Source: Roseburia sp. | Lineage (GTDB): Bacteria > Bacillota > Clostridia > Lachnospirales > Lachnospiraceae | Reading direction: 5' to 3' | Length of the DNA: 64,000 nucleotides | NCBI GenBank assembly: GCA_003483745.1 | Contig: DMYD01000042.1 | Location: forward strand, 15,225 to 79,224 | In this document: piece after piece, positions 43,514 through 51,854 of the stretch | Layout: every line of letters starts with the position of its first letter | Numbering within the stretch: position 1 is the stretch's first letter | Translations under genes and position numbers: made by a program | The notes under the pieces: model-generated | The model's database searches: none | What the model was told of the DNA's origin: nothing | What the model saw: only the letters and a program-made list of their open reading frames with translations

Positions 43514-44595
43514 TCAATTATGCATACTGGCTTTCAAATATTCCGGGAGTTGGAATACGTACCAGAAATAGGCTGATCGGTGCGGCGGGAAACGCGCAGG
43601 AAGTTTACGGACTGACAGAAAAACAGCTTCTTCTGATACCGGGAGTGGAGGAAAAACACGTTGTAAAGATCACAGAGAGCAAAAAAAGAGATTGTGATGC
43701 GGCATATGAAAGTATTACGGAAAGAGGAATTTCCTTTTTGTCAAGGGAAGATCAGCAGTTCCCCCAATGTCTTACTACAATACCGGATGCTCCTTACAGT
43801 CTGTATGTGAAGGGAAAGATGCCGGCAGAGTGGAACAGGAAGACCGTGGCCATTGTGGGCGCACGCCGCTGCTCCGCTTATGGCAGATCGGTGGCAGAGA
43901 AAATTGCGGGGAGACTTGCAGCAACGGGAGCATGGGTTGTAAGCGGCATGGCATCGGGGATTGACGGAAGTGGACATACAGGTGCGCTGAGTAAGAATGG
44001 ATATACCTGTGCAGTGTTAGGATGCGGGGTGGATATCTGTTATCCAAAGTCAAATGTTAGAATATATCAGGAGATACTTGAGAAAAACGGTGCAGTCATC
44101 TCGGAATATCCACCGGGAACAAGTCCATCTGCACCGCTTTTTCCGGCGAGAAACCGTATTATCGCGGGGCTTGCGGATGTGGTTGTGATCGTTGAGGCAA
44201 AAATAAAGAGTGGATCGCTGATCACAGCGGATTATGCGCTCGAACAGGGAAAAGATATTTATGCGGTGCCGGGACGTATGTACGATGCGTTAAGTGAGGG
44301 ATGCAACAATCTGATACGGCAGGGTGCCGGAATTATTTCTGATATAGATGAATTCTTAGAAGAACTCGAACTGCAGGGGGAGATAAACACCGGAGAAGAG
44401 AATTTAAAAAATTTATTACTTGAAAAAGATGAGCGACTGGTGTATAGTTGTCTAAGTTTACGACCGAAAAACGTCGGGGAACTGTTAGAGAAGACTGGTA
44501 TATTAGTACCGGAAATGATGGATATTCTTGCCAGACTTCTGCAAAAAGGGTTTATTACCGAGACGGTTAAAAATTATTATATCAGAAAAATCTAA
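43510..44595 (+). CDS. dprA: DNA-processing protein DprA
   Basis: This 361-residue protein loads RecA on incoming single-stranded DNA. A small helix-hairpin-helix region (I-P-G-V-G-I-R, later L-I-P-G-V-E-E) opens it. The Rossmann core follows with V-A-I-V-G-A-R-R near residue 114, S-G-M-A-S-G-I-D near 148, the G-C-G-V-D-I-C-Y-P motif near 173, and A-R-N-R-I-I near 215. A winged-helix-like domain ends it. The TTG overlaps the comM stop (TTGA) and GGGAGGG lies just upstream. With comM it suggests that the organism has, or had, DNA uptake ability. Confidence 0.95.
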   Translation: MINYAYWLSNIPGVGIRTRNRLIGAAGNAQEVYGLTEKQLLLIPGVEEKHVVKITESKKRDCDAAYESITERGISFLSREDQQFPQCLTTIPDAPYSLYVKGKMPAEWNRKTVAIVGARRCSAYGRSVAEKIAGRLAATGAWVVSGMASGIDGSGHTGALSKNGYTCAVLGCGVDICYPKSNVRIYQEILEKNGAVISEYPPGTSPSAPLFPARNRIIAGLADVVVIVEAKIKSGSLITADYALEQGKDIYAVPGRMYDALSEGCNNLIRQGAGIISDIDEFLEELELQGEINTGEENLKNLLLEKDERLVYSCLSLRPKNVGELLEKTGILVPEMMDILARLLQKGFITETVKNYYIRKI

Positions 44596-44610
44596 AAAAT
44601 GTCAGATACG

Positions 44611-44639
44611 ACAATCCATATGAAAAAGACAGGGATTGT
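44611..44639 (+). other. Intergenic hairpin between dprA and topA
   Basis: ACAATCC at 44611-44617 pairs with GGATTGT at 44633-44639. No T-tract follows. The remaining bases to topA carry a GCGCGC-rich stretch and AAAAGGAG. Confidence 0.35.
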
Positions 44640-44706
44640 TGTCAGAAGCAATGGATTGCGCGCTTTGCGGGTAAATCTGTTGCCATGAATAAAAGGAGAT
44701 GGATGC

Positions 44707-46794
44707 ATGGCAAAGTATCTTGTTATTGTGGAGTCGCCCGCAAAGGTAAAGACAATTAAAAAATTTTTGGGAAAAAATTATGAGGTAGTGGCATCAAACG
44801 GACATGTGAGAGATCTGCCGAAAAGCCAGATGGGAATTGATACAGAGAATGATTTTGAACCAAAATATATTACAATTCGCGGGAAGGGAGATATCTTAGC
44901 AAAGCTGCGTAAAGAAACGAAAAAAGCGGATAAAGTTTATCTCGCAACTGACCCCGACCGTGAGGGAGAGGCGATTTCGTGGCATTTGAGCCAGGCTTTG
45001 AAACTGGATGATAAAAATGCGCAGAGAATCACGTTTAACGAGATTACACAGAATGCAGTGAAAGCTTCTTTGAAAGAACCACGCAAGATTGATATGAACC
45101 TTGTGGATGCACAGCAGACCAGACGAATTTTAGACCGTCTGGTGGGATACAAGATCAGTCCATTGCTGTGGGCAAAAGTAAAAAGAGGACTTAGTGCCGG
45201 ACGTGTCCAGTCTGTTACATTGCGTATTATCTGTGATCGTGAGGATGAAATTAATGCATTTATACCGGAAGAATACTGGACATTGGATGCAGAATTGTCT
45301 GTAAAAGGTGAGAAAAAAGCACTGCTCGCGAAATTTTACGGAGATGAGAGTGGGAAAGTTACCGTTTCCAGCAAAGAACAGGCAGACCGTATCATGTCAG
45401 AGATGCAGAAAGAGGAGTTCCGCGTTTTAGAAGTAAAAAAAGGAGAGCGGGTGAAAAAGGCTCCATTGCCATTTACAACCAGTACGCTGCAGCAGGAAGC
45501 ATCGAAGACACTCAATTTTCCAATCTCAAAGACAATGCGTATCGCACAGCAGTTATATGAAGGCGTGGATATCAAAGGTCAGGGAACCGTAGGTCTTATC
45601 ACTTACCTGCGAACGGACTCGGTGCGTATCTCAGAAGAGGCAGATGCACAGGCGAGGGAATATATTGCTGCAAATTATGGTGAGAATTATATTGCAGGAG
45701 AAAAAACCACGAAAAAGAAAGGCGCCAAGATTCAGGATGCACATGAGGCAATCCGTCCATCTGACATCAACCGTACGCCGGTCATGGTAAAAGAATCATT
45801 GTCGAGAGACCAGTTCCGCCTATATCAGCTGATATGGAAACGTTTTGCGGCAAGCAGGATGTCGCAGGCCGTTTATGAGACAACCAACGTAAAGATTGGA
45901 GCAGGAAAATACCGATTTACAGTATCTGCTTCCAAAATTGCATTTGATGGATTTATGTCTGTGTATACAAGCGATGACGATGAAAAGGCGGAGAACAATG
46001 TTCTGGTAGGCTCCATTGATGAGAATACAGTACTTGGATTGAAAGAATTTGATGAAAAACAGCACTTTACCCAGCCACCTGCACACTATACCGAAGCATC
46101 TCTTGTAAAAACATTAGAGGAACTTGGAATCGGGCGGCCAAGTACTTATTCCCCTACGATCACAACACTGCTGGGCAGACGATATATTGTAAAAGAGGCA
46201 AAAAATCTGTATGTGACAGAACTTGGAGAAGTGGTGAATCAGATTATGAAAGAATCATTTCCAAGTATTGTGGATGAACATTTTACTGCAAATATGGAAT
46301 CACTGCTTGATGGCGTTGAGGAAGGAAGCGTAAACTGGAAAACAGTGGTGCGCAATTTCTATCCGGATCTTGATGAGGCTGTGAAAGCAGCACAGAAGGA
46401 TTTGGAAAAAGTAAAAATAGAAGACGAAGTGACAGATGTTGTCTGTGATGTCTGCGGAAGAAATATGGTAGTAAAATATGGACCGCATGGCAAGTTTCTT
46501 GCATGTCCGGGATTCCCGGAATGCCGTAATACGAAACCTTATCTTGAAAAGATCGGGGTTGCATGTCCAAAATGTGGGAAAGAGGTTGTGCTTCGCAAAA
46601 CCAAAAAAGGCAGAAAATATTTTGGCTGCGAGGATAATCCGGAATGCGATTTTATGAGCTGGTCAAGACCTGTTGCAGAAAAATGTCCAAAATGTGGCGG
46701 GTATATGGTAATCAAAGGAAATAAGGTTGTGTGTGCAGATGAACAGTGCGGTTATGTGACAGATCGTAAAAATGTTGAAAAAGATTCGGAATAA
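44707..46794 (+). CDS. topA: DNA topoisomerase I
   Basis: This type IA topoisomerase relaxes negative supercoils. The TOPRIM domain starts at residue 3 (L-V-I-V-E-S-P-A-K) with its acidic D-P-D-R-E-G-E near 80. The catalytic Tyr is in L-I-T-Y-L-R-T-D-S near residue 300. Three C-terminal four-cysteine zinc ribbons follow (C-D-V-C-G-R-N near 580, C-P-K-C-G-K-E near 620, C-P-K-C-G-G-Y near 660). The 695-residue length is usual for Firmicutes. AAAAGGAGATGG precedes the ATG. The order dprA-topA-codY ahead of flagellar genes is a conserved Firmicute arrangement. Confidence 0.98.
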   Translation: MAKYLVIVESPAKVKTIKKFLGKNYEVVASNGHVRDLPKSQMGIDTENDFEPKYITIRGKGDILAKLRKETKKADKVYLATDPDREGEAISWHLSQALKLDDKNAQRITFNEITQNAVKASLKEPRKIDMNLVDAQQTRRILDRLVGYKISPLLWAKVKRGLSAGRVQSVTLRIICDREDEINAFIPEEYWTLDAELSVKGEKKALLAKFYGDESGKVTVSSKEQADRIMSEMQKEEFRVLEVKKGERVKKAPLPFTTSTLQQEASKTLNFPISKTMRIAQQLYEGVDIKGQGTVGLITYLRTDSVRISEEADAQAREYIAANYGENYIAGEKTTKKKGAKIQDAHEAIRPSDINRTPVMVKESLSRDQFRLYQLIWKRFAASRMSQAVYETTNVKIGAGKYRFTVSASKIAFDGFMSVYTSDDDEKAENNVLVGSIDENTVLGLKEFDEKQHFTQPPAHYTEASLVKTLEELGIGRPSTYSPTITTLLGRRYIVKEAKNLYVTELGEVVNQIMKESFPSIVDEHFTANMESLLDGVEEGSVNWKTVVRNFYPDLDEAVKAAQKDLEKVKIEDEVTDVVCDVCGRNMVVKYGPHGKFLACPGFPECRNTKPYLEKIGVACPKCGKEVVLRKTKKGRKYFGCEDNPECDFMSWSRPVAEKCPKCGGYMVIKGNKVVCADEQCGYVTDRKNVEKDSE

Positions 46795-46826
46795 TGTAAT
46801 AATTTTATTGAAAATACATTAAAATA

Positions 46827-46855
46827 TTGAATTTTCAGAATTGACGTGATAAAAT
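46827..46855 (+). promoter_or_regulatory. codY promoter with an overlapping CodY-like half box
   Basis: TTGAAT at 46827-46832 and TAAAAT at 46850-46855 are spaced by 17 bases. The stretch 46830-46844 matches the CodY box AATTTTCWGAAAATT at 11 of 15 positions and overlaps the -35 box, suggesting self-repression. Confidence 0.5.
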
Positions 46856-46900
46856 ATAAGACATCATGAAAGACATATATGTAGTCAGGAGGCACGCATT

Positions 46901-47686
46901 ATGAGCGTTCAGTTGTTGGATAAAACAAGAAAAATCAATAAGTTGCTTCACAATAATAATTCTTCCAAAGTGGTATTTAATGATATATGCGATGTATTAA
47001 AAGAAATATTGGAATCGAACATCCTGGTTATCAGTAAAAAAGGAAAAGTACTTGGAACGGGAGTACGTCAGGGTGTGGAAGAGATCAATGAATTGATTGT
47101 GGATGAGGTAGGAGGTTTTATCGACCCGCTTTTAAATGAACGTTTGCTTGGCATCCTGTCCACAAAAGAGAATGTCAATCTTGAAACACTTGGATTTGTG
47201 GATGACGTTAAAAAATATACAGCGATTATTACACCGATTGATATTGCAGGGGAGCGGCTGGGAACATTATTCGTATACCGTGAGAACCGTCAGTACGATA
47301 TTGATGATATCATCCTGAGTGAATATGGAACAACGGTGGTCGGACTTGAAATGATGCGTTCCGTAAACGAAGAGAATGCAGAAGAGACAAGAAAAGTACA
47401 GATTGTAAAATCGGCGATCAGTACATTATCTTTTTCGGAATTGGAAGCAATCACGCATATTTTTGATGAAATGGATGGCAAGGAGGGAATTCTTGTCGCA
47501 AGTAAGATTGCAGACCGTGTAGGAATTACGAGATCGGTAATTGTAAATGCGCTTCGTAAATTTGAAAGTGCAGGTGTGATCGAATCGAGATCTTCGGGAA
47601 TGAAAGGAACATACATCAAAGTGTTAAATGATGTTGTGTTTGACGAGTTGGATAAAATAAAGAAAGAGAATCATAAAAACGGTTGA
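46901..47686 (+). CDS. codY: Global transcriptional repressor CodY
   Basis: This is the GTP- and branched-chain-amino-acid-sensing repressor of nutrient-limitation genes, 261 residues. A GAF-type sensor fills the N-terminal ~155 residues. The winged helix carries the highly conserved A-S-K-I-A-D-R-V-G-I-T-R-S-V-I-V-N-A-L-R-K-F-like core near 201-225, and G-M-K-G-T-Y-I-K-V follows. CAGGAGG precedes the ATG. In Bacillus it lies upstream of the fla/che operon and represses motility in rich medium, and the same order is kept here. A terminator and a new promoter separate it from flgB. Confidence 0.98.
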   Translation: MSVQLLDKTRKINKLLHNNNSSKVVFNDICDVLKEILESNILVISKKGKVLGTGVRQGVEEINELIVDEVGGFIDPLLNERLLGILSTKENVNLETLGFVDDVKKYTAIITPIDIAGERLGTLFVYRENRQYDIDDIILSEYGTTVVGLEMMRSVNEENAEETRKVQIVKSAISTLSFSELEAITHIFDEMDGKEGILVASKIADRVGITRSVIVNALRKFESAGVIESRSSGMKGTYIKVLNDVVFDELDKIKKENHKNG

Positions 47687-47689
47687 AAT

Positions 47690-47737
47690 AAAAGGGAATT
47701 TGTTATGCTGTTTGTGGAGCATGGCGAATTCCTTTTT
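47690..47737 (+). terminator. Rho-independent terminator after codY
   Basis: GGGAATT near 47694-47700 pairs with AATTCC(T) near 47727-47732, with an inner ATGCT/AGCAT stem, followed by TTTTT. Confidence 0.8.
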
Positions 47738-47867
47738 AAGTTGCACCCGAAGGTGTTTCATCTGAAGAAGATATGCACAAAAACGCATAAAATGTCGAAA
47801 AAGATAGAAAAATGAAGAATAAAAACAAATTGTTGTACACGAAATCGTAAAATAATACAATATACGG

Positions 47868-47904
47868 GAAAAAACCGCGAAAAAACCGCGAAAAAACAAA
47901 AAAA
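47868..47904 (+). repeat. Phased A-tracts in 11-bp tandem repeat
   Basis: The 11-base unit GAAAAAACCGC occurs twice in full (47868-47878 and 47879-47889) and once in part (from 47890). A7 follows at 47898-47904. A-tracts repeat about once per helical turn just before the -35 box, predicting bent DNA and an UP-element-like region. Confidence 0.8.
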
Positions 47905-47907
47905 CCC

Positions 47908-47935
47908 TTGTGTTTTTTTTGAGATATTTTATAAT
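47908..47935 (+). promoter_or_regulatory. Promoter of the flagellar operon
   Basis: TTGTGT at 47908-47913 and TATAAT at 47930-47935 are spaced by 16 bases, about 45 bases before the flgB start. It resembles sigma-A rather than the flagellar sigma-28 form. Confidence 0.62.
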
Positions 47936-47980
47936 AAAATAGAATAATGTAGAAAAGTAGTGCATGAAAGGAGCAACAGA

Positions 47981-48376
47981 ATGTTTACAACGAATGCATT
48001 TGACTATACAAATATACTTGATAAGGCAGCTGATGCAAGCTGGATGCGTGAGAATGTTATTACCAATAATATTGCAAATATAGACACCCCTGGTTACAAG
48101 AGACAGGATGTTGATTTTGAGTCCGTATTGCAGAAAGCACTTGGCAAGACAAAATACAGCAGACTTGATAAAAAAGTGAGGGAATTGAATCAGGATCTTG
48201 GAAAACTAACAACGACATCTTACACGGATGCAGCAAATTATTCTTATCGTCTTGACCGTAACAATGTAGACGAAAATACAGAAAATGCAGAACTGGCATC
48301 TGAATCATTAAGATATCAGCTTTTGACAACGGCGATAACGAATAATTTTTCGAGAATACAGACCGTCTTAAAATAA
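47981..48376 (+). CDS. flgB: Flagellar basal body rod protein FlgB
   Basis: This is a proximal rod subunit of the flagellar basal body, 131 residues, exported by the flagellar type III apparatus. The conserved rod-family N-terminus N-N-I-A-N-I-D-T-P-G-Y-K-R near residues 28-40 is clear, and the C-terminal helix forms the coiled-coil partner. AAGGAG at 47968-47973 sets the ATG at 47981; an earlier frame opening has no ribosome site. It is the first gene of the fla operon. Confidence 0.97.
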   Translation: MFTTNAFDYTNILDKAADASWMRENVITNNIANIDTPGYKRQDVDFESVLQKALGKTKYSRLDKKVRELNQDLGKLTTTSYTDAANYSYRLDRNNVDENTENAELASESLRYQLLTTAITNNFSRIQTVLK

Positions 48377-48407
48377 TAGAAGAGGTGTTCTATGAACATT
48401 CTATTAT
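48373..48407. repeat. Dispersed intergenic hairpin, copy 3 (flgB-flgC)
   Basis: ATAATAGAA at 48373-48381 pairs with TTCTATTAT at 48399-48407, around an inner TGTTC-TAT-GAACA stem-loop. The right arm and following bases match copy 2 (near 20972-20996) with one difference. It overlaps the flgB stop. Confidence 0.7.
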
Positions 48408-48449
48408 CAGGAATAAAAGATTGAAAAAGAAACAAAGGATGGAAGTTAT

Positions 48450-48890
48450 ATGGGATTATTTCAAGCATTTGACATCAGCGCAAGCGGTATGACGGCAGAA
48501 CGTTTTCGTATGGATACGATTGCACAGAATATTGCGAATATAAATACAACGAGAACAGAAGATGGTACACCATACCGAAGAAAAATTGTAACATTTGCAG
48601 AAAAGACAGAGACACCGTTTTCACAGTATTATGAGACGGCAAGAGCGAGAGCAGTTGGAAATGGAGTGAAAGTTACATCTGTCAAGGAAGATGATGAGAC
48701 GGAAATGCGTATGGTTTATGATCCATCTCACCCGGATGCAGATGAAAATGGTTATGTTACATATCCAAATGTTAACACGGTGACTGAAATGACGAACCTG
48801 ATTGATGCTACGAGAGCATATGAAGCAAATACGACAGCATTTGACGCGACAAAGAGTATGGTACAGGCTGCACTTAATATCAGTAAGTAA
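48450..48890 (+). CDS. flgC: Flagellar basal body rod protein FlgC
   Basis: This is the second proximal rod subunit, 146 residues. The rod-family N-terminus (F-D-I-S-A-S-G-M-T-A-E-R-F-R-M, then A-Q-N-I-A-N-I-N-T-T-R) and the C-terminal signature E-M-T-N-L-I-D-A-T-R-A-Y-E-A-N are both intact. AAAGGATGG precedes the ATG. The 73-base gap to flgB holds one copy of the dispersed hairpin, the largest gap among the first seven genes. Confidence 0.97.
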   Translation: MGLFQAFDISASGMTAERFRMDTIAQNIANINTTRTEDGTPYRRKIVTFAEKTETPFSQYYETARARAVGNGVKVTSVKEDDETEMRMVYDPSHPDADENGYVTYPNVNTVTEMTNLIDATRAYEANTTAFDATKSMVQAALNISK

Positions 48891-48908
48891 GGAAAGGAAT
48901 GACGGTAA

Positions 48909-49220
48909 ATGGATATTACTTCATTAACAGGGATCACATCAGACTATATTGAAAAGGTGGCAGAACAGAACAGACTTGTAAATACTTCAGATGACAGTTT
49001 TCAGTCAGTGCTTGATTCAGCAATGAACGTACTGACAGAGACGAGTGATTTACAAAATGATGCAGAAGCTGCTCAGATAGAATTTGCCCTTGGAAAGGCA
49101 GATAATCCGCATGATATGCAGATCGCAGCAAAGAAAGCGCTTACAGCACTTCAATATACAACAGCGGTAAGAGACAAAATGTTGGATGCATATAAAGAAA
49201 TCATGAATATGCAAATTTAA
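48909..49220 (+). CDS. fliE: Flagellar hook-basal body protein FliE
   Basis: This 103-residue adaptor joins the MS ring to the rod. The C-terminal half has the FliE core (A-E-A-A-Q-I-E-F-A-L-G-K, then H-D-M-Q-I-A-A-K-K-A and L-Q-Y-T-T-A-V-R-D-K). GGAAAGGAA precedes the ATG. It lies 18 bases after flgC and before fliF, the standard Firmicute order. Confidence 0.96.
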   Translation: MDITSLTGITSDYIEKVAEQNRLVNTSDDSFQSVLDSAMNVLTETSDLQNDAEAAQIEFALGKADNPHDMQIAAKKALTALQYTTAVRDKMLDAYKEIMNMQI

Positions 49221-49238
49221 TGAATGGAGTCAGATAAC

Positions 49239-50837
49239 ATGCCGGAACAGGTGCAAAATATATTAAATAAGATTACAGAATGGTGGAAAAAGTTTAATAC
49301 AAAACAGAAAGCATTGCTGATCAGCATTGTCGCAGTGATCATTGTCGCACTGGCAATATTAGCAGCAGTTGTAAGTAAACCGAACATGGTTACGCTGCAT
49401 GAATGTCAGACGACCACAGAGGCAGGAACGGTAAAGGATCTTCTGGATGGTGAGAGTATTTCTTATCAGATGTCCCAGGACGGACTGATCTTTTATGTGG
49501 ATGCAAAAGATGAGGCGGCTGCCTCGATTCTGCTTGGAAAGAATGATATCCCAAGCCAGGGTGCATCTATTGATAACGTTTTTGATGGTGGATTCAGTTC
49601 GACAGAGGCAGACAAGACAAAGAAATACAAAGTTTATCTACAGAAATATTTCGCTGAACAGTTAGAAACCCTGTCAAATGTTGAAAGTGCTTCTGTAACA
49701 CTCGATATTCCAAATGATGATGGAACAATTCTTGCAAAAGATCAGGATTCCTATGCAGCAGTGATCCTTACTTTAAACGGAGATATGGATGAGGATCAGG
49801 CAGCAGGTCTTGCAAAATACATAGCAACACAGCTTGGAAATAAAAATACAGATAATATTCAGATTTTAGATTCTAATTCGAATGTCTTATTCTCAGGAGA
49901 CTCTTCTGATACCAATGTGGGAACTGCAAACAGCCAGCTCTCTGTAAAATCAAAAGCAGAAAATCTGGTAAAGAGTAAAGTGAAAGATGTTATGGTGGGT
50001 TCTTCTTTGTTTGACCATGTGGAAGTGGCACCGGAACTTGTGATGGATTTCGATACGTCAGAAGAAGCAACGCATGAATATTATGCACCGGACGGACAGA
50101 CGAATGGTATGGTTGGCAGTAAGAGTGAATATGAATCAGAATCAGAAGGTGGTGCAGCTGCAACACCTGGAACAGATTCGAATGATGATACGTCTTATGT
50201 GATTGAAGATAACAATTACACACACAGTACTGTTACAGATACAACCACAAACTACCAGAACAATGAAAAGGTAACGAAAAAGTCATCAAATGGCGGAACT
50301 GTTAATTATGCAGACTCTTCCGTTTCTCTGGTAGCAACGAAATACCGCATTTACGATGAAGATACATTGCGTGCATCCGGAGCACTCGATAACATGACAT
50401 TTGATGAGTATGTTGCAGCAAACAGTGATCCGACACCGATTACGGTTGATCAGGAATATATCACGATGATTTCAAATGCAACAGGAATCCCAACAGACAA
50501 GATTACCATCATTGCACAGGAAGAACCAGTTTTCCAGTATTCTTCCGGTGGAAGAAGTGCTTCTGATTATTTGCAGATCGTACTTGTAGTACTGATCCTT
50601 CTTCTTTTAGGCTATGTGGTGTTCCGCAGTACCAGAAAAGAGAAAGTGGCAGAGATCGAACCGGAGCTTTCTGTTGAAAGCCTGCTTGAGTCAACAAAAG
50701 AAAGCCAGGAAGAAATGCAGGATATTGGATATAACGAGAAGTCTGAGACCCGTATCCTGATTGAAAAATTTGTGGAAGACAATCCAGAAGCGGCAGCATC
50801 ATTATTGCGTAACTGGCTGAACGAGGAGTGGGAATAG
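49239..50837 (+). CDS. fliF: Flagellar MS-ring protein FliF
   Basis: This membrane ring protein (532 residues) is the base of the flagellum. It has a membrane helix near residues 28-50, ring-building motifs in the N-terminal half (including F-S-S-T-E-A-D-K-T-K-K-Y), a variable middle rich in Ser, Thr and Asp, a second helix near 442-460, and a C-terminal tail (N-P-E-A-A-A-S-L-L-R-N-W-L) that binds FliG. The ATG at 49239 follows GGAG at 49226-49229; an ATG at 49224 overlaps that site. Confidence 0.97.
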   Translation: MPEQVQNILNKITEWWKKFNTKQKALLISIVAVIIVALAILAAVVSKPNMVTLHECQTTTEAGTVKDLLDGESISYQMSQDGLIFYVDAKDEAAASILLGKNDIPSQGASIDNVFDGGFSSTEADKTKKYKVYLQKYFAEQLETLSNVESASVTLDIPNDDGTILAKDQDSYAAVILTLNGDMDEDQAAGLAKYIATQLGNKNTDNIQILDSNSNVLFSGDSSDTNVGTANSQLSVKSKAENLVKSKVKDVMVGSSLFDHVEVAPELVMDFDTSEEATHEYYAPDGQTNGMVGSKSEYESESEGGAAATPGTDSNDDTSYVIEDNNYTHSTVTDTTTNYQNNEKVTKKSSNGGTVNYADSSVSLVATKYRIYDEDTLRASGALDNMTFDEYVAANSDPTPITVDQEYITMISNATGIPTDKITIIAQEEPVFQYSSGGRSASDYLQIVLVVLILLLLGYVVFRSTRKEKVAEIEPELSVESLLESTKESQEEMQDIGYNEKSETRILIEKFVEDNPEAAASLLRNWLNEEWE

Positions 50838-50840
50838 GGT

Positions 50841-51854
50841 ATGGCAACAAATACACAAGATTATACTGGAATACAAAAGGCGGCAATCCTTTTGATTGCC
50901 TTAGGACCAGAACGGTCTGCTGACATTTTTAAACATTTAAAAGAGGATGAAATTGAAGAACTGACGCTTGAGATCGCAAACACCAGAAGTGTTTCACCGC
51001 AGGTGAAGGAAGATGTTTTAAATGAATTTTATCAGATCTGCCTTGCACAGCAGTATATTGCAGAAGGCGGTATTGGATATGCGAAAGAGTTACTGGATAA
51101 GGCACTTGGTGAGGATAGAGCACAGGAAGTTATCACAAAACTTACAGCGTCGTTGCAGGTACGTCCGTTTGAATTTGTACGGAAAACAGATCCAAGCCAG
51201 TTATTAAACTTTATTCAGGATGAACATCCACAGACAATCGCGATGATCTTGTCATATCTGACATCGGCGCAGGCGGCACTTGTGATTGGAGCGCTTCCGC
51301 CGGAAAAACAGGCAGATGTTGCAAAACGTATTGCGATGATGGATCGTACATCGCCGGATGTTATCAAAGAGGTGGAACGTGTGCTGGAAAAGAAACTTTC
51401 ATCACTTGTCAACCAGGATTACACAATTGTCGGTGGTGTGGATGCAATCGTAAATATCTTAAATACAGTAGATCGTACGACAGAAAAACATATTATGGAG
51501 TCTTTGGAGATCGAAGAACCGGAGTTGGCAGACGAGATCCGCAAGAAGATGTTCGTATTCGAAGATATTCTGCTGCTTGACGACCGTGCAATCCAGAGAG
51601 TACTTCGTGATGTCGATAATGCTGACCTTGGAGTTGCCCTAAAGGCTGCAAACGAAGAAGTACAGAACGTTATCTTTAAGAATCTTTCAAAACGACTGGC
51701 TGCAATGATCAAAGAGGATATGGAGTTTATGGGACCTGTCCGTATGAAAGATGTTGAGGAAGCTCAGCAGAAAGTTGTCAGTGTCATTCGTAAATTAGAG
51801 GATTCTGGAGAGATTGTAATCTCCAGAGGCGGAGGTGACGAGATCGTTGTCTAA
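50841..51854 (+). CDS. fliG: Flagellar motor switch protein FliG
   Basis: This 337-residue rotor protein couples the MotA stator to rotation. The N-terminal domain binds FliF. The middle carries E-H-P-Q-T-I-A-M-I-L-S-Y near 130. The C-terminal torque helix holds the charged residues D-D-R-A-I-Q-R-V-L-R-D-V near 247 that face MotA. All three armadillo-like domains are present. It begins three bases after the fliF stop and overlaps the fliH reading frame by eight bases. Confidence 0.98.
   Translation: MATNTQDYTGIQKAAILLIALGPERSADIFKHLKEDEIEELTLEIANTRSVSPQVKEDVLNEFYQICLAQQYIAEGGIGYAKELLDKALGEDRAQEVITKLTASLQVRPFEFVRKTDPSQLLNFIQDEHPQTIAMILSYLTSAQAALVIGALPPEKQADVAKRIAMMDRTSPDVIKEVERVLEKKLSSLVNQDYTIVGGVDAIVNILNTVDRTTEKHIMESLEIEEPELADEIRKKMFVFEDILLLDDRAIQRVLRDVDNADLGVALKAANEEVQNVIFKNLSKRLAAMIKEDMEFMGPVRMKDVEEAQQKVVSVIRKLEDSGEIVISRGGGDEIVV

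Noticed and set aside
47770..47830. Sigma-28 (SigD) promoter upstream of flgB
   Set aside because: TAAA-like boxes occur, but no GCCGATAA-type -10 lies at the right distance; the sigma-A-like promoter at 47908 fits better.
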